Notes under the pieces: model-generated
The model's database searches: none
What the model was told of the DNA's origin: nothing
Seen by the model: the letters and a program-made list of their open reading frames with translations, nothing else
In this document: positions 51,967 through 61,373 of the stretch, in pieces
Position numbering within the stretch: position 1 is the first letter of the stretch
Layout: each line of letters opens with the position of its first letter
Source: Pseudidiomarina aestuarii
Lineage (GTDB): Bacteria > Pseudomonadota > Gammaproteobacteria > Enterobacterales > Alteromonadaceae
Assembly: GCF_003987355.1 (NCBI RefSeq)
Contig: NZ_PIPR01000002.1
Coordinates: 62,001 to 126,000 of the forward strand
Direction: 5' to 3'
Length of the DNA stretch: 64,000 nt
Made by a program: the position numbers and the translations under genes

Positions 51967-54081
51967 GTGTATTTGTTTGAAGGCCTCCGACAGCAACTTA
52001 CGGACTACCTTCCACCTCATCAGGTAGAGCAAATTGCTGCGGCCTTCAAATTGGCCGCAGTGGCTCACAGCAAGCAAAAACGCCAATCTGGCGAACCCTA
52101 CATCACCCATCCTGTTGCCGTGGCCGGCTTATTGGCCGACATGCGGCTGGATCACGAAACCATCATGTCGGCATTGCTGCATGACGTGATTGAAGATACC
52201 GAATTTACCCAAGAAGATTTAGCTGAACAATTCGGCGCGACTGTCGCCGAGTTGGTTGAAGGCGTGTCGAAACTCGATAAATTGCAATTCCATTCCAAAG
52301 AGGAGCTGCAAACCGAGAACTATCGCAAAATGATTATGGCGATGGTACACGACATTCGGGTCATCCTGATCAAGCTCGCAGATCGCACGCACAACATGCG
52401 GACGATTGGTAATTTGCGCCCAGATAAACGGCGCCGCATTGCTCGTGAAACGTTAGAAATCTATGCGCCGCTAGCCCATCGCTTGGGTATTCACGACATT
52501 AAAAATGAATTGGAGCTGCTTGGGTTCTACGCCTTGTATCCTTGGCGAGCACGGCTGTTGGAATCGCAGGTCAAAAAGGCTCGAGGCAACCGGCGAGAGT
52601 TAGTAGAGCGCGTTCAGCAGGAAATTGAAAAACGCCTGCAAGAAGTGTCGATTCAAGCACGAGTCATTGGTCGGGAAAAGCACCTCTACAGCATCTACAA
52701 AAAGATGCTGCACAAAGAGTTACAGTTCGAAGAGGTCATGGATATCTATGCCTTCCGAGTGATCGTTGACGAGGTCGATACCTGTTACCGGGTTCTCGGC
52801 GCGCTGCATAATTTATACAAACCTATTGAAACTCGTTTCAAAGATTACATCGCCATTCCCAAGTCGAATGGTTACCAGTCGTTGCATACCAGTTTGAAAG
52901 GGCCCCACGGTATTCCGGTTGAAGTACAAATTCGCACGGAAGAGATGAATTTGATGGCTGATCGTGGTGTTGCCGCGCATTGGCTTTACAAAACTGAAGA
53001 AAGTTCAGGCACCACAGCGCAAGTGCGAGCACGGCGTTGGATGCAGAGTCTTCTGGAACTGCAGCAAAGCACCGGGAACGCGTTCGAGTTTATCGAAAAC
53101 GTGAAGTCTGAATTATTCCCAGAAGAAATTTATGTGTTTACGCCGGAAGGGCGCATCATTGAGCTACCACAAGGCGCTACCCCTGTTGATTTTGCTTATG
53201 CTGTGCACACGGATATCGGTAATACCTGTATTGGTGCTCGCGTCAATAACCGCGTTTTCTCGCTGAGTAAGCCATTGGAAACTGGGCAAACGGTAGAGAT
53301 TAAAACGGCCCCCGGATCGCGCCCCAACATTGCGTGGCTGAACTTTGCGGTTACTGGCAAGGCGCGAGCTAAAATTCGACAGTATTTGAAAGGTCAAGAA
53401 ACACTCGAAGCCGAGCATTTAGGTGAACGCTTATTGCGTGCCGCCTTAGGTTCAACAAACTTCGACGAAATTCCAGAGAAGGAATTCAAGCGCGTACTGA
53501 AAGAAACCAAAGTGGAATCACGCGAGGCACTGCTGAGAGAAATTGGTCTCGGCAATATGATGTCGATTGCAATCGCGAAGCGCTTGATGGGTCAGTTGTC
53601 CCAATTGAAGGACGATACAGCGACCACCACCAATCATAAAACGCTTGCGATTAAAGGCGCCGAAGGCTTACTGGTGAGTTTCGCTAAATGCTGTCGACCG
53701 ATCCCGGGCGACGACATTATTGCGCACGTGAGCCCAGGTAAAGGGTTAGTGATTCACCGGCGTGAGTGTAAGAACGTGCGTGGGCATGAAGATGAGCCTG
53801 GCCGTTACTTCCCAGTACAATGGGATAACAAACCGGAAGCCGAATTTATTACCGAGGTGCGTGTGGAAATTGTCAATCACCAAGGCGCGCTCGCTAAACT
53901 GACGTCTGCTATTTCAGCAACAGGCTGTAATATTCATGGTCTGAAAACTGAAGAAGTCGATGCCAATATTTACTATATCGATGTTGCTTTGACGGTCCAC
54001 GATCGGAAGCAACTCGCAGATGTGATCCGCTATATTCGGAAAATGCCGGATGTTCAGCGCGTGTCCCGTCTGCGCAAGTAA
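51967..54081 (+). CDS. spoT: Bifunctional (p)ppGpp synthetase/hydrolase SpoT
   Basis: The 704-residue product (GTG start, five bases after rpoZ) carries an HD hydrolase domain (about 30-180, LLHDVIEDTEFT), a synthetase domain (about 220-350, EVQIRTEEMNLMADRG), TGS (about 385-450, IYVFTPEGRIIELP), a zinc-finger/helical part (about 550-600, FAKCCRPIPGDDI) and an ACT domain (about 630-704). It makes and degrades the alarmone in starvation. The length is near that of E. coli SpoT. Confidence 0.97.
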   Translation: MYLFEGLRQQLTDYLPPHQVEQIAAAFKLAAVAHSKQKRQSGEPYITHPVAVAGLLADMRLDHETIMSALLHDVIEDTEFTQEDLAEQFGATVAELVEGVSKLDKLQFHSKEELQTENYRKMIMAMVHDIRVILIKLADRTHNMRTIGNLRPDKRRRIARETLEIYAPLAHRLGIHDIKNELELLGFYALYPWRARLLESQVKKARGNRRELVERVQQEIEKRLQEVSIQARVIGREKHLYSIYKKMLHKELQFEEVMDIYAFRVIVDEVDTCYRVLGALHNLYKPIETRFKDYIAIPKSNGYQSLHTSLKGPHGIPVEVQIRTEEMNLMADRGVAAHWLYKTEESSGTTAQVRARRWMQSLLELQQSTGNAFEFIENVKSELFPEEIYVFTPEGRIIELPQGATPVDFAYAVHTDIGNTCIGARVNNRVFSLSKPLETGQTVEIKTAPGSRPNIAWLNFAVTGKARAKIRQYLKGQETLEAEHLGERLLRAALGSTNFDEIPEKEFKRVLKETKVESREALLREIGLGNMMSIAIAKRLMGQLSQLKDDTATTTNHKTLAIKGAEGLLVSFAKCCRPIPGDDIIAHVSPGKGLVIHRRECKNVRGHEDEPGRYFPVQWDNKPEAEFITEVRVEIVNHQGALAKLTSAISATGCNIHGLKTEEVDANIYYIDVALTVHDRKQLADVIRYIRKMPDVQRVSRLRK

Positions 54082-54096
54082 GCTGAGGAACTCATC

Positions 54097-54489
54097 ATGT
54101 CTAAAGTTATTATCAACACGGAAAATGCGCCAGCCGCAATTGGCACTTATTCGCAAGCCGTCAAAATTGGTACTACCGTGTATTTGTCAGGACAAATTCC
54201 GCTGGTTCCAGAAACGATGCAATTTATCAGTGACGATTTTCGTGCGCAGGCCACGCAGGTGTTCAAAAACTTGAAGGCGGTCTGTGAGGCTGCGGGTGGT
54301 GAGCTTCAAGATATGATTAAAGTGCAAATCTATCTGACTGACCTCGGCCAATTTGCGGTCGTTAATGAAGTGATGGCTGAGTTTTTCGAAGTGCCTTATC
54401 CCGCTCGAGCGGCCATCGAAGTCAAAGGGTTGCCTAAGGGCGCCCAAATTGAAATCGATGGCGTCATGGAGCTTCCGAGTACCAACTAG
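54097..54489 (+). CDS. ridA: RidA family reactive enamine/imine deaminase
   Basis: The 130-residue product shows [19 protein letters not shown] and the active-site Arg in [20 protein letters not shown], as in RidA. It removes 2-aminoacrylate-type intermediates made by PLP enzymes. It lies 15 bp after spoT, a common neighbourhood. It is convergent with the MetT-like gene, sharing four bases. Confidence 0.94.
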   Translation: MSKVIINTENAPAAIGTYSQAVKIGTTVYLSGQIPLVPETMQFISDDFRAQATQVFKNLKAVCEAAGGELQDMIKVQIYLTDLGQFAVVNEVMAEFFEVPYPARAAIEVKGLPKGAQIEIDGVMELPSTN

Positions 54490-55820
54490 GCGTTGGTCGC
54501 GACTGGCGTACGGCCTTCCAGTGGCTTGCGCCAGATAATCATGGCGACAGTTACGCCGCCGAGGATAAAGCAGTAACCGGTGTGCAAGCTTACTTGTAAA
54601 GGTGATAGCCCAAAGCTGGCACCCATCAGTAATGCCTGCGCACCATAAGGCAATGTGCCTTGTACCACACAAGCAAAAATATCGAGCAAGCTAGCACTTT
54701 GACGTGGTGCTAAATCGCCTTCTTCAGCGAGCTTCTTGCTGACCTCACCTGACAATAATATGGTCACTGTATTATTTGCGACCGCAAAATCAGTCAGCCC
54801 AGTTAACCCAGCGATACCAAATGCAGCGCGTTGTTGCTTATGCTTAAACAGCGAGCTGGTGACTTTGGCTACAGCACCAGCTAGGAATGCCAGCCCACCT
54901 TGTTGGCGAATCAACGCAGAGAGGCCACCGATCAATAATGAGAGCAAAAAGATTTCCTGCATGCTGGTAAAGCCTTCATAAATATCTTTACTAAAGGCAA
55001 CCCACTCGTAACCCACCGCAACCATACCAAAAGCACCTGCTAGAATGACGCCGATGGTTAGTACTGCAAACACATTCAATCCCATGACTGCCAGAGCAAT
55101 GATGAGGAAATAGGGCAGGCTGAGCCAGTAGTTTGCGTCAGGAGCTTGTGGTGGCACACTGCCAGTATCATAAGTACTCAGCCAGATGATAGTAAGCACC
55201 GCGGCGGGTATCGCAAATTTGAGGTTAGCTTTGAACTTGTCGCGCATCTCACAGCCTTGCGTCCTAGTCGCCGCAATGGTGGTGTCGGAAATGATAGACA
55301 AGTTGTCACCGAACATTGCGCCGCTCACTAACACCCCCGCCATGAGTGCCAGGTCGATATTGGCGGCTTGCGCTAACCCAAGTGCAACTGGGGCTAATGC
55401 GGCTAAGGTGCCCATGGATGTGCCCATTGCAGTGGAAACCACCGCGGCAATAATGAACAGTCCAGGCAATAAAAAGCTTGCTGGGATGACATTTAATCCC
55501 AAGGCAACCATGGCATCTACACCACCGGTTGCTGCTGCGACCGTTGAGAATGCACCTGCTAATAAATAAATCAGGCACATCGTGACAATGTTGCGCTCAC
55601 CGACACCAGCCACAAAAGTATTGATGCGCTCTTCAAAAGCCTCTTTGCTTAATAACACACCGAGAATGATGGCGGGCAGAATCGCAACTGGACTCGCTAA
55701 TTGATAGAACGCGTAGTCGACGCCACTGAGTTGAAAATAGATTCCGGTACCGAGGAATAAGGTAAGAAAGAGACCAAGCGGCAAAAGAGCCTTGGCACTA
55801 GCGCGAACGGGCTGTGTCAT
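54486..55820 (-). CDS. metT: NhaC family transporter, probable methionine importer MetT
   Basis: The 444-residue product has about eleven hydrophobic helices and the NhaC-superfamily patterns [18 protein letters not shown] and [21 protein letters not shown]. On sequence alone it would be called a Na+/H+ antiporter. The three tandem MetJ-like boxes 34 bp upstream make methionine transport the better call, as comparative-genomic work has proposed for NhaC-like MetT proteins. It is convergent with ridA. Confidence 0.75.
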   Translation of the reverse strand: MTQPVRASAKALLPLGLFLTLFLGTGIYFQLSGVDYAFYQLASPVAILPAIILGVLLSKEAFEERINTFVAGVGERNIVTMCLIYLLAGAFSTVAAATGGVDAMVALGLNVIPASFLLPGLFIIAAVVSTAMGTSMGTLAALAPVALGLAQAANIDLALMAGVLVSGAMFGDNLSIISDTTIAATRTQGCEMRDKFKANLKFAIPAAVLTIIWLSTYDTGSVPPQAPDANYWLSLPYFLIIALAVMGLNVFAVLTIGVILAGAFGMVAVGYEWVAFSKDIYEGFTSMQEIFLLSLLIGGLSALIRQQGGLAFLAGAVAKVTSSLFKHKQQRAAFGIAGLTGLTDFAVANNTVTILLSGEVSKKLAEEGDLAPRQSASLLDIFACVVQGTLPYGAQALLMGASFGLSPLQVSLHTGYCFILGGVTVAMIIWRKPLEGRTPVATNA

Positions 55821-55853
55821 AAAAGATCCTGTTTGATGAGCTTATTATTATTT

Positions 55854-55877
55854 AGACGTCCAGAAGTTTATATGTCT
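55854..55877. promoter_or_regulatory. MetJ box array upstream of the MetT-like gene
   Basis: Three contiguous 8-mers, AGACGTCC, AGAAGTTT and ATATGTCT, match AGACGTCT at seven, six and six positions. They begin 34 bp upstream of the MetT-like ATG on the minus strand, in promoter position. Confidence 0.8.
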
Positions 55878-55987
55878 TATTTTGGCGATGCAAGCGAGAT
55901 TCACCTATTGCAGCGCGGTTGCCTTTCCATACAAGTACGTCATACTTTATCGCACAGATGACTGATGAAATCGAATTAAGGAAAACT

Positions 55988-57511
55988 ATGAGCCCTGATG
56001 ATCTCCACTTGCAGTTGCGCAATTTGCGCCGTGATGATTATGAACAACTAAAATGCTTGATGGATCGAGTGTATCCAGATATTGGTGGTGCTTGGGGCGA
56101 ACACACCATTTTAAAGCTCATCAAAGAATTCCCAGAAGGTCAGATTTGTCTCGAAGATGGCGGCAAGATTGTCGGTGTCGCGCTGACCATGAAGGTAAAG
56201 TACGCACGCTTCTCGAATCCACATACCTATGAAGATTTGATGGACGCTCGCGAGAACATCCTGAATGACCGCAAAGGTGATGCGCTTTATGGTTTGGATG
56301 TGTTGATCGATCCGGATTATCGCGGTTATCGGTTAGGCCGACGTTTGTATGACGCTCGTAAAGAACTGTGTCGACAGCTGAACCTGAAAGCAATTTTGGC
56401 GGGCGGACGAATCGTCAATTTCCATAAATACGCTGAGGAGCTTACGCCTGGGCAATACATTGAGCAGGTTCACCGTCGTGAAATCTATGACCCCATTTTA
56501 ACGTTCCAACTTGCAAACGATTTCACAGTAAAACGACTCCTTGGTAAGTATTTACCCGAGGACAAGCGTTCGGCTGGCTTTGCCACGCTGCTGGAGTGGG
56601 ATAATTTTCTCTACGAACCATCGGACAATATTCTCGGCAGTCGTATCCGTAACGTGCGCGTGGGGGCGGTGCAATGGCAAATGCGTGAGGTGGACTCGGT
56701 TGAAGAAATGCTCCGTCAGGTTGAGTACTTTGTGGACGCTATTTCCAGTTATCAAAGCGATTTTGCCATTTTCCCTGAATTTTTTAACGCTCCGCTTATG
56801 GGTTTAACGGACCAGAGTCAGCAAAAGGATGCGATACGATTTTTGGCAGGCTACACCGAGCGTTTCAAACGGGAAATGTCGAACATGGCGGTGAGTTACA
56901 ACGTCAACATCATTACCGGTTCAATGCCGTTGGATGAGGACGATACTATTTTCAATGTGACCTATTTGTGTCGTCGAGATGGTACCGTTGAAGAGCAACG
57001 GAAGATTCATGTCACGCCCCACGAAAAGCGCGATTGGGTTATTGAGGGCGGTAATGAGGTACGGGTGTTCGACACCGATGCCGGTAAGGTAGGCATGCTG
57101 ATTTGCTACGATGTGGAGTTCCCGGAGCTGGGTCGCCTGATGGCCAATGAGGGCTTAGAAATTTTGTTCGTGCCATTTTGGACCGACACGCGCAATGCAT
57201 ACTTGCGCGTTCGCCATTGTGCACAAGCGCGAGCCGTCGAGAATGAATGTTACGTAGTTATTTGCGGCAGTGTCGGTAACCTGCCGCAAGTGGAGAGTTT
57301 AGATGTGCAGTATGCACAGTCGGCTGTCTTCTCGCCGTCAGACTTTGCGTTTCCTTATGACGCGACTATGGCTGAGACCACACCAAATACGGAGCAACTG
57401 ATCTTCTCCGATCTGAACTTAGATGAATTGCGTTATTTACATCATGAAGGCTCGGTAACGAATCTCAAAGATCGCCGCACCGACCTCTACGAGGTCACCC
57501 GAAAATATTAG
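55988..57511 (+). CDS. GNAT acetyltransferase fused to carbon-nitrogen hydrolase
   Basis: The 507-residue product combines an N-terminal GNAT domain (about 10-190; ALYGLDVLIDPDYRGYRLGRRLYD) and a C-terminal nitrilase-superfamily domain (about 215-500). The catalytic triad is visible: Glu in IFPEFFNAPL, Lys in KIHVTPHEKRDW and Cys in MLICYDVEFPEL. Such fusions are annotated as bifunctional but their substrates are unknown; amide hydrolysis is likely. AAGGA lies five bases before ATG 55988, preferred to upstream ATG codons at 55919 and 55958. The stop lies in the next heptad hairpin. Confidence 0.88.
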   Translation: MSPDDLHLQLRNLRRDDYEQLKCLMDRVYPDIGGAWGEHTILKLIKEFPEGQICLEDGGKIVGVALTMKVKYARFSNPHTYEDLMDARENILNDRKGDALYGLDVLIDPDYRGYRLGRRLYDARKELCRQLNLKAILAGGRIVNFHKYAEELTPGQYIEQVHRREIYDPILTFQLANDFTVKRLLGKYLPEDKRSAGFATLLEWDNFLYEPSDNILGSRIRNVRVGAVQWQMREVDSVEEMLRQVEYFVDAISSYQSDFAIFPEFFNAPLMGLTDQSQQKDAIRFLAGYTERFKREMSNMAVSYNVNIITGSMPLDEDDTIFNVTYLCRRDGTVEEQRKIHVTPHEKRDWVIEGGNEVRVFDTDAGKVGMLICYDVEFPELGRLMANEGLEILFVPFWTDTRNAYLRVRHCAQARAVENECYVVICGSVGNLPQVESLDVQYAQSAVFSPSDFAFPYDATMAETTPNTEQLIFSDLNLDELRYLHHEGSVTNLKDRRTDLYEVTRKY

Positions 57512-57579
57512 TTACTCGCGACTAGTTACTCGATATTAGCAATCCGCGCTAATAGCCAGTAGCTAGTAGCAAGTAACTG
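57509..57579. repeat. 32-bp-arm hairpin built from 7-bp units
   Basis: The arms 57509-57540 and 57548-57579 are reverse complements at 26 of 32 positions around a seven-base loop. Units such as AGTTACT and AGTAGCT repeat with a period near seven. The left arm starts with the stop codon of the GNAT-nitrilase gene and the right arm ends 22 bp before the acyl-CoA ligase start. Confidence 0.85.
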
Positions 57580-57601
57580 ACAACAACAATGAGGATGAAG
57601 C

Positions 57602-59248
57602 ATGCCGGTAAAAACAATTAAACCAACAGCGGATGCCCACCAGTATCCATTGCTGATCAAGCAGCTCCTGTTATCCAGCCAGCGTTATGCCGGTTCCAAC
57701 GAGATTGTTGGTGGTAATAATGGTAAGCGTTACAGTTATGCCGAGTTTTATGAGCGCGTCCAACGTTTGGCGAATGTGTTAACTGAAGCTGGCGTCAAGC
57801 AAGGCGATACCGTTGCAGTTTTAGATTGGGATAATCCGCGGTATCTGGAATGCTTCTTCGCGGTACCGATGATTGGTGCGATTTTGCATACCGTCAACGT
57901 GCGTTTAGCACCGGAGCAAATTGTTTATACCATGAATCATGCTGTGGATGATCTGGTGCTGGTACATGATGATTTTCTTCCGTTGATTGACAAAGTGAAG
58001 AGTGAGCTGAAAACAGTCAAAGGCTACATCCATTGTACCGACGCGGCTGAAGCTCCCGAGGCTCCGTTCGAGGTTCTTGGTGAGTACGAGACACTTCTTA
58101 GCAAAGCACTACCTGAATTCGATTTCCCAGATTTTGATGAAAATGCCATTGCGACCACGTTTTATACCACCGGAACGACCGGTAATCCAAAAGGCGTATT
58201 TTTCTCACATCGGCAGTTAGTGCTGCATACCATGGCACTGGCGGCAACCACTTCGATGAACGATTCGATGCAGCTATTACAAGCGTCGAGTGTGTACATG
58301 CCAATTACCCCAATGTTCCACGTGCATGCGTGGGGTGTACCTTATGTTGCGACCATGATGGGCTTGAAACAGGTGTATCCTGGACGTTATGACCCACCAC
58401 AATTACTGAAGTTATTTGTGACTGAAAAAGTCACGTTCTCACATTGCGTACCAACCATCTTACAAATGGTATTGAGTAGTGAGAAAGCCAAAGCCATCGA
58501 CTTCAGTGGTTGGCAGGTGTTGTTGGGCGGTAGCGCTCTTACTGAGGGCTTAGCGAAAGCAGCGCTTGAGCGGGGCATCCAAGTCTATACCGGTTACGGT
58601 ATGTCGGAAACCTGTCCATTGTTGAGTACCACTTGGCTGCCTTTGAATTCCACTGATTTGTCGCTCGAAGAACAAGTTCGCATCCGCACGAAAGCTGGTA
58701 AGCCAGTACCTTTTGTCGATATGCGAATTATTGACAGTAAAGGTCGCTTCCTGCCCCATAATGGCGAGGATATGGGCGAAGTGGTTGTCCGTACACCTTG
58801 GTTAACCCAAGGCTATTTAAATGAGCCAGAAAAAGGCGCAGAACTTTGGGAAAACGGCTGGCTACATACCGGCGATGTAGGCTCGATCGATAGTGGTTAC
58901 ACGCTGCAAATCAAAGACCGCATCAAAGACGTGATTAAAACTGGCGGTGAATGGGTGTCGTCACTCGATATCGAAAATCTGATCTCACAACATCCAGATA
59001 TTGAGCTTGCCGCTGTGGTTGGCTTGCCGGATGACGAGTGGGGCGAGCGACCTCATGCCATGCTTACCGTCAAAGGTGGCGCACAACTTGATCAAGCCGC
59101 AGTAGCGAAGCATTTGCAGCCGTTTATTGATGAAGGCGTGATTGAAAAATGGGCCATCCCTGACACCGTCAGTGTGGTCGATGACTTACCGCGCACCAGT
59201 GTCGGCAAAATTGACAAAAAGGTCATTCGCCAACAACTGCAGAAGTAA
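57602..59248 (+). CDS. Fatty acid/acyl-CoA ligase (AMP-forming)
   Basis: The 548-residue product has the AMP-binding P-loop TTFYTTGTTGNPKGVFFSH near residue 190, GYGMSETCPL near 330, the hinge WLHTGDVGSI near 420 and the C-terminal catalytic Lys in RTSVGKIDKKVIR. It activates a medium- or long-chain fatty acid to its CoA thioester via an acyl-adenylate. No membrane helix is seen. A terminator follows 14 bp after the stop. Confidence 0.92.
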   Translation: MPVKTIKPTADAHQYPLLIKQLLLSSQRYAGSNEIVGGNNGKRYSYAEFYERVQRLANVLTEAGVKQGDTVAVLDWDNPRYLECFFAVPMIGAILHTVNVRLAPEQIVYTMNHAVDDLVLVHDDFLPLIDKVKSELKTVKGYIHCTDAAEAPEAPFEVLGEYETLLSKALPEFDFPDFDENAIATTFYTTGTTGNPKGVFFSHRQLVLHTMALAATTSMNDSMQLLQASSVYMPITPMFHVHAWGVPYVATMMGLKQVYPGRYDPPQLLKLFVTEKVTFSHCVPTILQMVLSSEKAKAIDFSGWQVLLGGSALTEGLAKAALERGIQVYTGYGMSETCPLLSTTWLPLNSTDLSLEEQVRIRTKAGKPVPFVDMRIIDSKGRFLPHNGEDMGEVVVRTPWLTQGYLNEPEKGAELWENGWLHTGDVGSIDSGYTLQIKDRIKDVIKTGGEWVSSLDIENLISQHPDIELAAVVGLPDDEWGERPHAMLTVKGGAQLDQAAVAKHLQPFIDEGVIEKWAIPDTVSVVDDLPRTSVGKIDKKVIRQQLQK

Positions 59249-59261
59249 ATCGGAAGTACAA

Positions 59262-59294
59262 AAAAGGCCGCCTGAATCAGTTGGGCGGCCTTTT
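59262..59294 (+). terminator. Rho-independent terminator after the acyl-CoA ligase gene
   Basis: AAAAGGCCGCC (59262-59272) pairs perfectly with GGCGGCCTTTT (59284-59294) over an 11-base loop. Flanking A and T runs allow it to work on both strands, so it may also end the convergent M20 gene transcript. Confidence 0.93.
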
Positions 59295-59309
59295 GCTGTC
59301 TAGAGCGAG

Positions 59310-60596
59310 TTACTGTTGAGCGGCGTAATCGACCACCCAGTTGATGTAGAGTTCTGTACCGGTCTTCAGCGCCGCTTCATCAGCGAAGAAGTAAGGTGAG
59401 TGGTTGCTTGGCGCTTCGGCAGGATCTTGTCCCTCTGGCGTAATACCGAGGAACACAAACAGTCCCGGTGTTTCGAGTGCATAGAAGCTAAAGTCTTCGG
59501 CACCAGTCACCAATGGATTCACTTTCACATTTTCCGCACCTGCCACTTTCTCAATAGTCGGCAACATCATCCGCGTTAACTCTGGATTATTCACAGTTAC
59601 TGGGTAGCCTTCATCAATATGCACGTGCGCTTCTGCACCGCTGGCAGCCGCTGTGTGTTCCGCAGTGCGCTTTAAATCGGCGAAGATTTGCTGGCGGTTG
59701 TCCATATCAAAGTTACGGATCGTTCCCTCCAGATAAACTTCATCAGGAATGATGTTGTTGCGTACGCCGCCTTCGACAATGCCGAAGCTCAATACCGCTG
59801 GCGCTTTCGTAATATCAATTTGGCGGCTGACAATACTCTGTGTATTAGTAATGATTTGGCCTGCAGCGACAATCGGATCGACACCACCCCATGGGCGGGA
59901 ACCGTGCGTTTGGCGACCTTTGACGTTGATTTCAAAGCGGTCCGATGATGCCATTAAAGGTCCTTCGCGATAGCCAATGGTGCCAGTATTTCCTGCTGAC
60001 CAGACATGAATACCAAATACAGCTTCCGGTTTGGCATCGGCAAATAATCCTTCTTCCAGCATCAGCTCAGCACCGCCTTCCTCACCCACTGGTGCACCTT
60101 CTTCAGCAGGTTGGAAAATGAACATGACAGAGCCAGCTAGCTCATCCTGCATCGCCACCAATTGCTCGGCAGCTCCCATCAACATCGCGATGTGGAGATC
60201 GTGTCCACACGCATGCATGACACCAACTTCTTGACCACGGTATTCTGATACTGCGGTTGATTTGAACGGCACATCTGTTTTTTCAACGACGGGTAGCGCA
60301 TCCATATCGGCACGCAAAGCGACAAGTGGTCCCGGTTTACCGCCCTTCAAAATGGCCACAACACCGGTATGTGCGATTCCGGTTTGAACCTCTAAGCCCA
60401 AACTTTCGAGATGTTCAGCGACCTTTTCAGAGGTGCGAAACTCACGATTACTGAGTTCTGGATGCTCATGAAAATCGCGGCGCCATTCGATTACTTTCTG
60501 TTCGAGTTCAGCGGAAATGGTGACAGGCTCTTGCGCCTGAACCGGAAGTGAAAGACCCGCGATGAGGCTCGCAGTAACCAGTGACAATCGAAACAT
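59310..60596 (-). CDS. M20 family amidohydrolase, secreted
   Basis: The 428-residue product has a signal peptide (LVTASLIAGLSLPVQA) and the M20D hippurate/IAA-amino-acid hydrolase pattern: LRADMDALPV, VMHACGHDLHIAMLMG (metal ligands His and Asp) and FQPAEEGAPVG. C-terminal VTGAEDFSFYA carries a further Glu. It likely cleaves N-acyl amino acids in the periplasm. The start at 60596 has GAGGTG upstream. It is convergent with the acyl-CoA ligase gene. Confidence 0.9.
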   Translation of the reverse strand: MFRLSLVTASLIAGLSLPVQAQEPVTISAELEQKVIEWRRDFHEHPELSNREFRTSEKVAEHLESLGLEVQTGIAHTGVVAILKGGKPGPLVALRADMDALPVVEKTDVPFKSTAVSEYRGQEVGVMHACGHDLHIAMLMGAAEQLVAMQDELAGSVMFIFQPAEEGAPVGEEGGAELMLEEGLFADAKPEAVFGIHVWSAGNTGTIGYREGPLMASSDRFEINVKGRQTHGSRPWGGVDPIVAAGQIITNTQSIVSRQIDITKAPAVLSFGIVEGGVRNNIIPDEVYLEGTIRNFDMDNRQQIFADLKRTAEHTAAASGAEAHVHIDEGYPVTVNNPELTRMMLPTIEKVAGAENVKVNPLVTGAEDFSFYALETPGLFVFLGITPEGQDPAEAPSNHSPYFFADEAALKTGTELYINWVVDYAAQQ

Positions 60597-60670
60597 GAAA
60601 CACCTCGTTGTGATGGAGTTAGGGTGATAACGCAAGAGGTCAGTATGGCAAGGGGCGCAGAAATCGGCAA

Positions 60671-61321
60671 CTATTCGTCAGTCGTGCTGGTTGGGTCCAG
60701 TTCAGGAAGCTCGTTGAATAAACCATAATTGGGCAGCGGGGCGGTAATACAAAACGATTCTCCGGCGTAGTCGAATTGGAGTTGCCAGGCGTGCAAGTGG
60801 AGGTAGTCCGCCGTTTCACCGCCATAGCGCGTATCACCACAAATAGGCGCGCCAATACTTTTCAGAGCAACTCGAAGTTGATGCGTTTTCCCAGTTTCAG
60901 GATGCAGCACATAATACCGATAACCCGGTTTGAGGGAATAGCTGAAAAAGCGCGTCACTGCTGGATTCTCTTGCGTGTGCAATAAACGCCAGTTACCGCG
61001 TCGTGCATTGACCATGTCACCTTTAATCAAACCCTGCTTTTTATTTGGTTTCCCCGCCGCGATGGCTAGGTAATTTTTGCGGATAGCCCTGCGAGCAAAT
61101 AGCTCTGAGAGGGCTGCTGCAGAGGTGCTAGAGCGGGCAATAAGTAATGCGCCAGAGGTCGGGGTGTCCAGTCGATGTACAGGAAATAACGTCTCGTTTA
61201 ATTGCTCGGCGAGTTGAGTAACAATGCCAGCTTCGAGATCATTGGCATGCATGGGTGCACCGGCTGGCTTATTCAGGATATAAAAGTCAGGATGGTGAAA
61301 GACTAGGGATAACTCACGCAT
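60671..61321 (-). CDS. RluA family pseudouridine synthase
   Basis: The 216-residue product shows the catalytic Asp motif HRLDTPTSGALLIA and the second motif RYYVLHPETGKTHQLRVA, typical of RluA-like enzymes that isomerise uridine in rRNA or tRNA. It is compact, without an S4 domain, and matches the shorter subfamily annotated as TIGR01621. Its upstream region overlaps that of trmH; ATG 61321 is preferred to 61351 because family members begin close to the first strand. Confidence 0.88.
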   Translation of the reverse strand: MRELSLVFHHPDFYILNKPAGAPMHANDLEAGIVTQLAEQLNETLFPVHRLDTPTSGALLIARSSTSAAALSELFARRAIRKNYLAIAAGKPNKKQGLIKGDMVNARRGNWRLLHTQENPAVTRFFSYSLKPGYRYYVLHPETGKTHQLRVALKSIGAPICGDTRYGGETADYLHLHAWQLQFDYAGESFCITAPLPNYGLFNELPELDPTSTTDE

Positions 61322-61373
61322 ATCGTTATACTTCCCTGATAAATAGATCATGACAGAAAGGAACCTGCACCCT

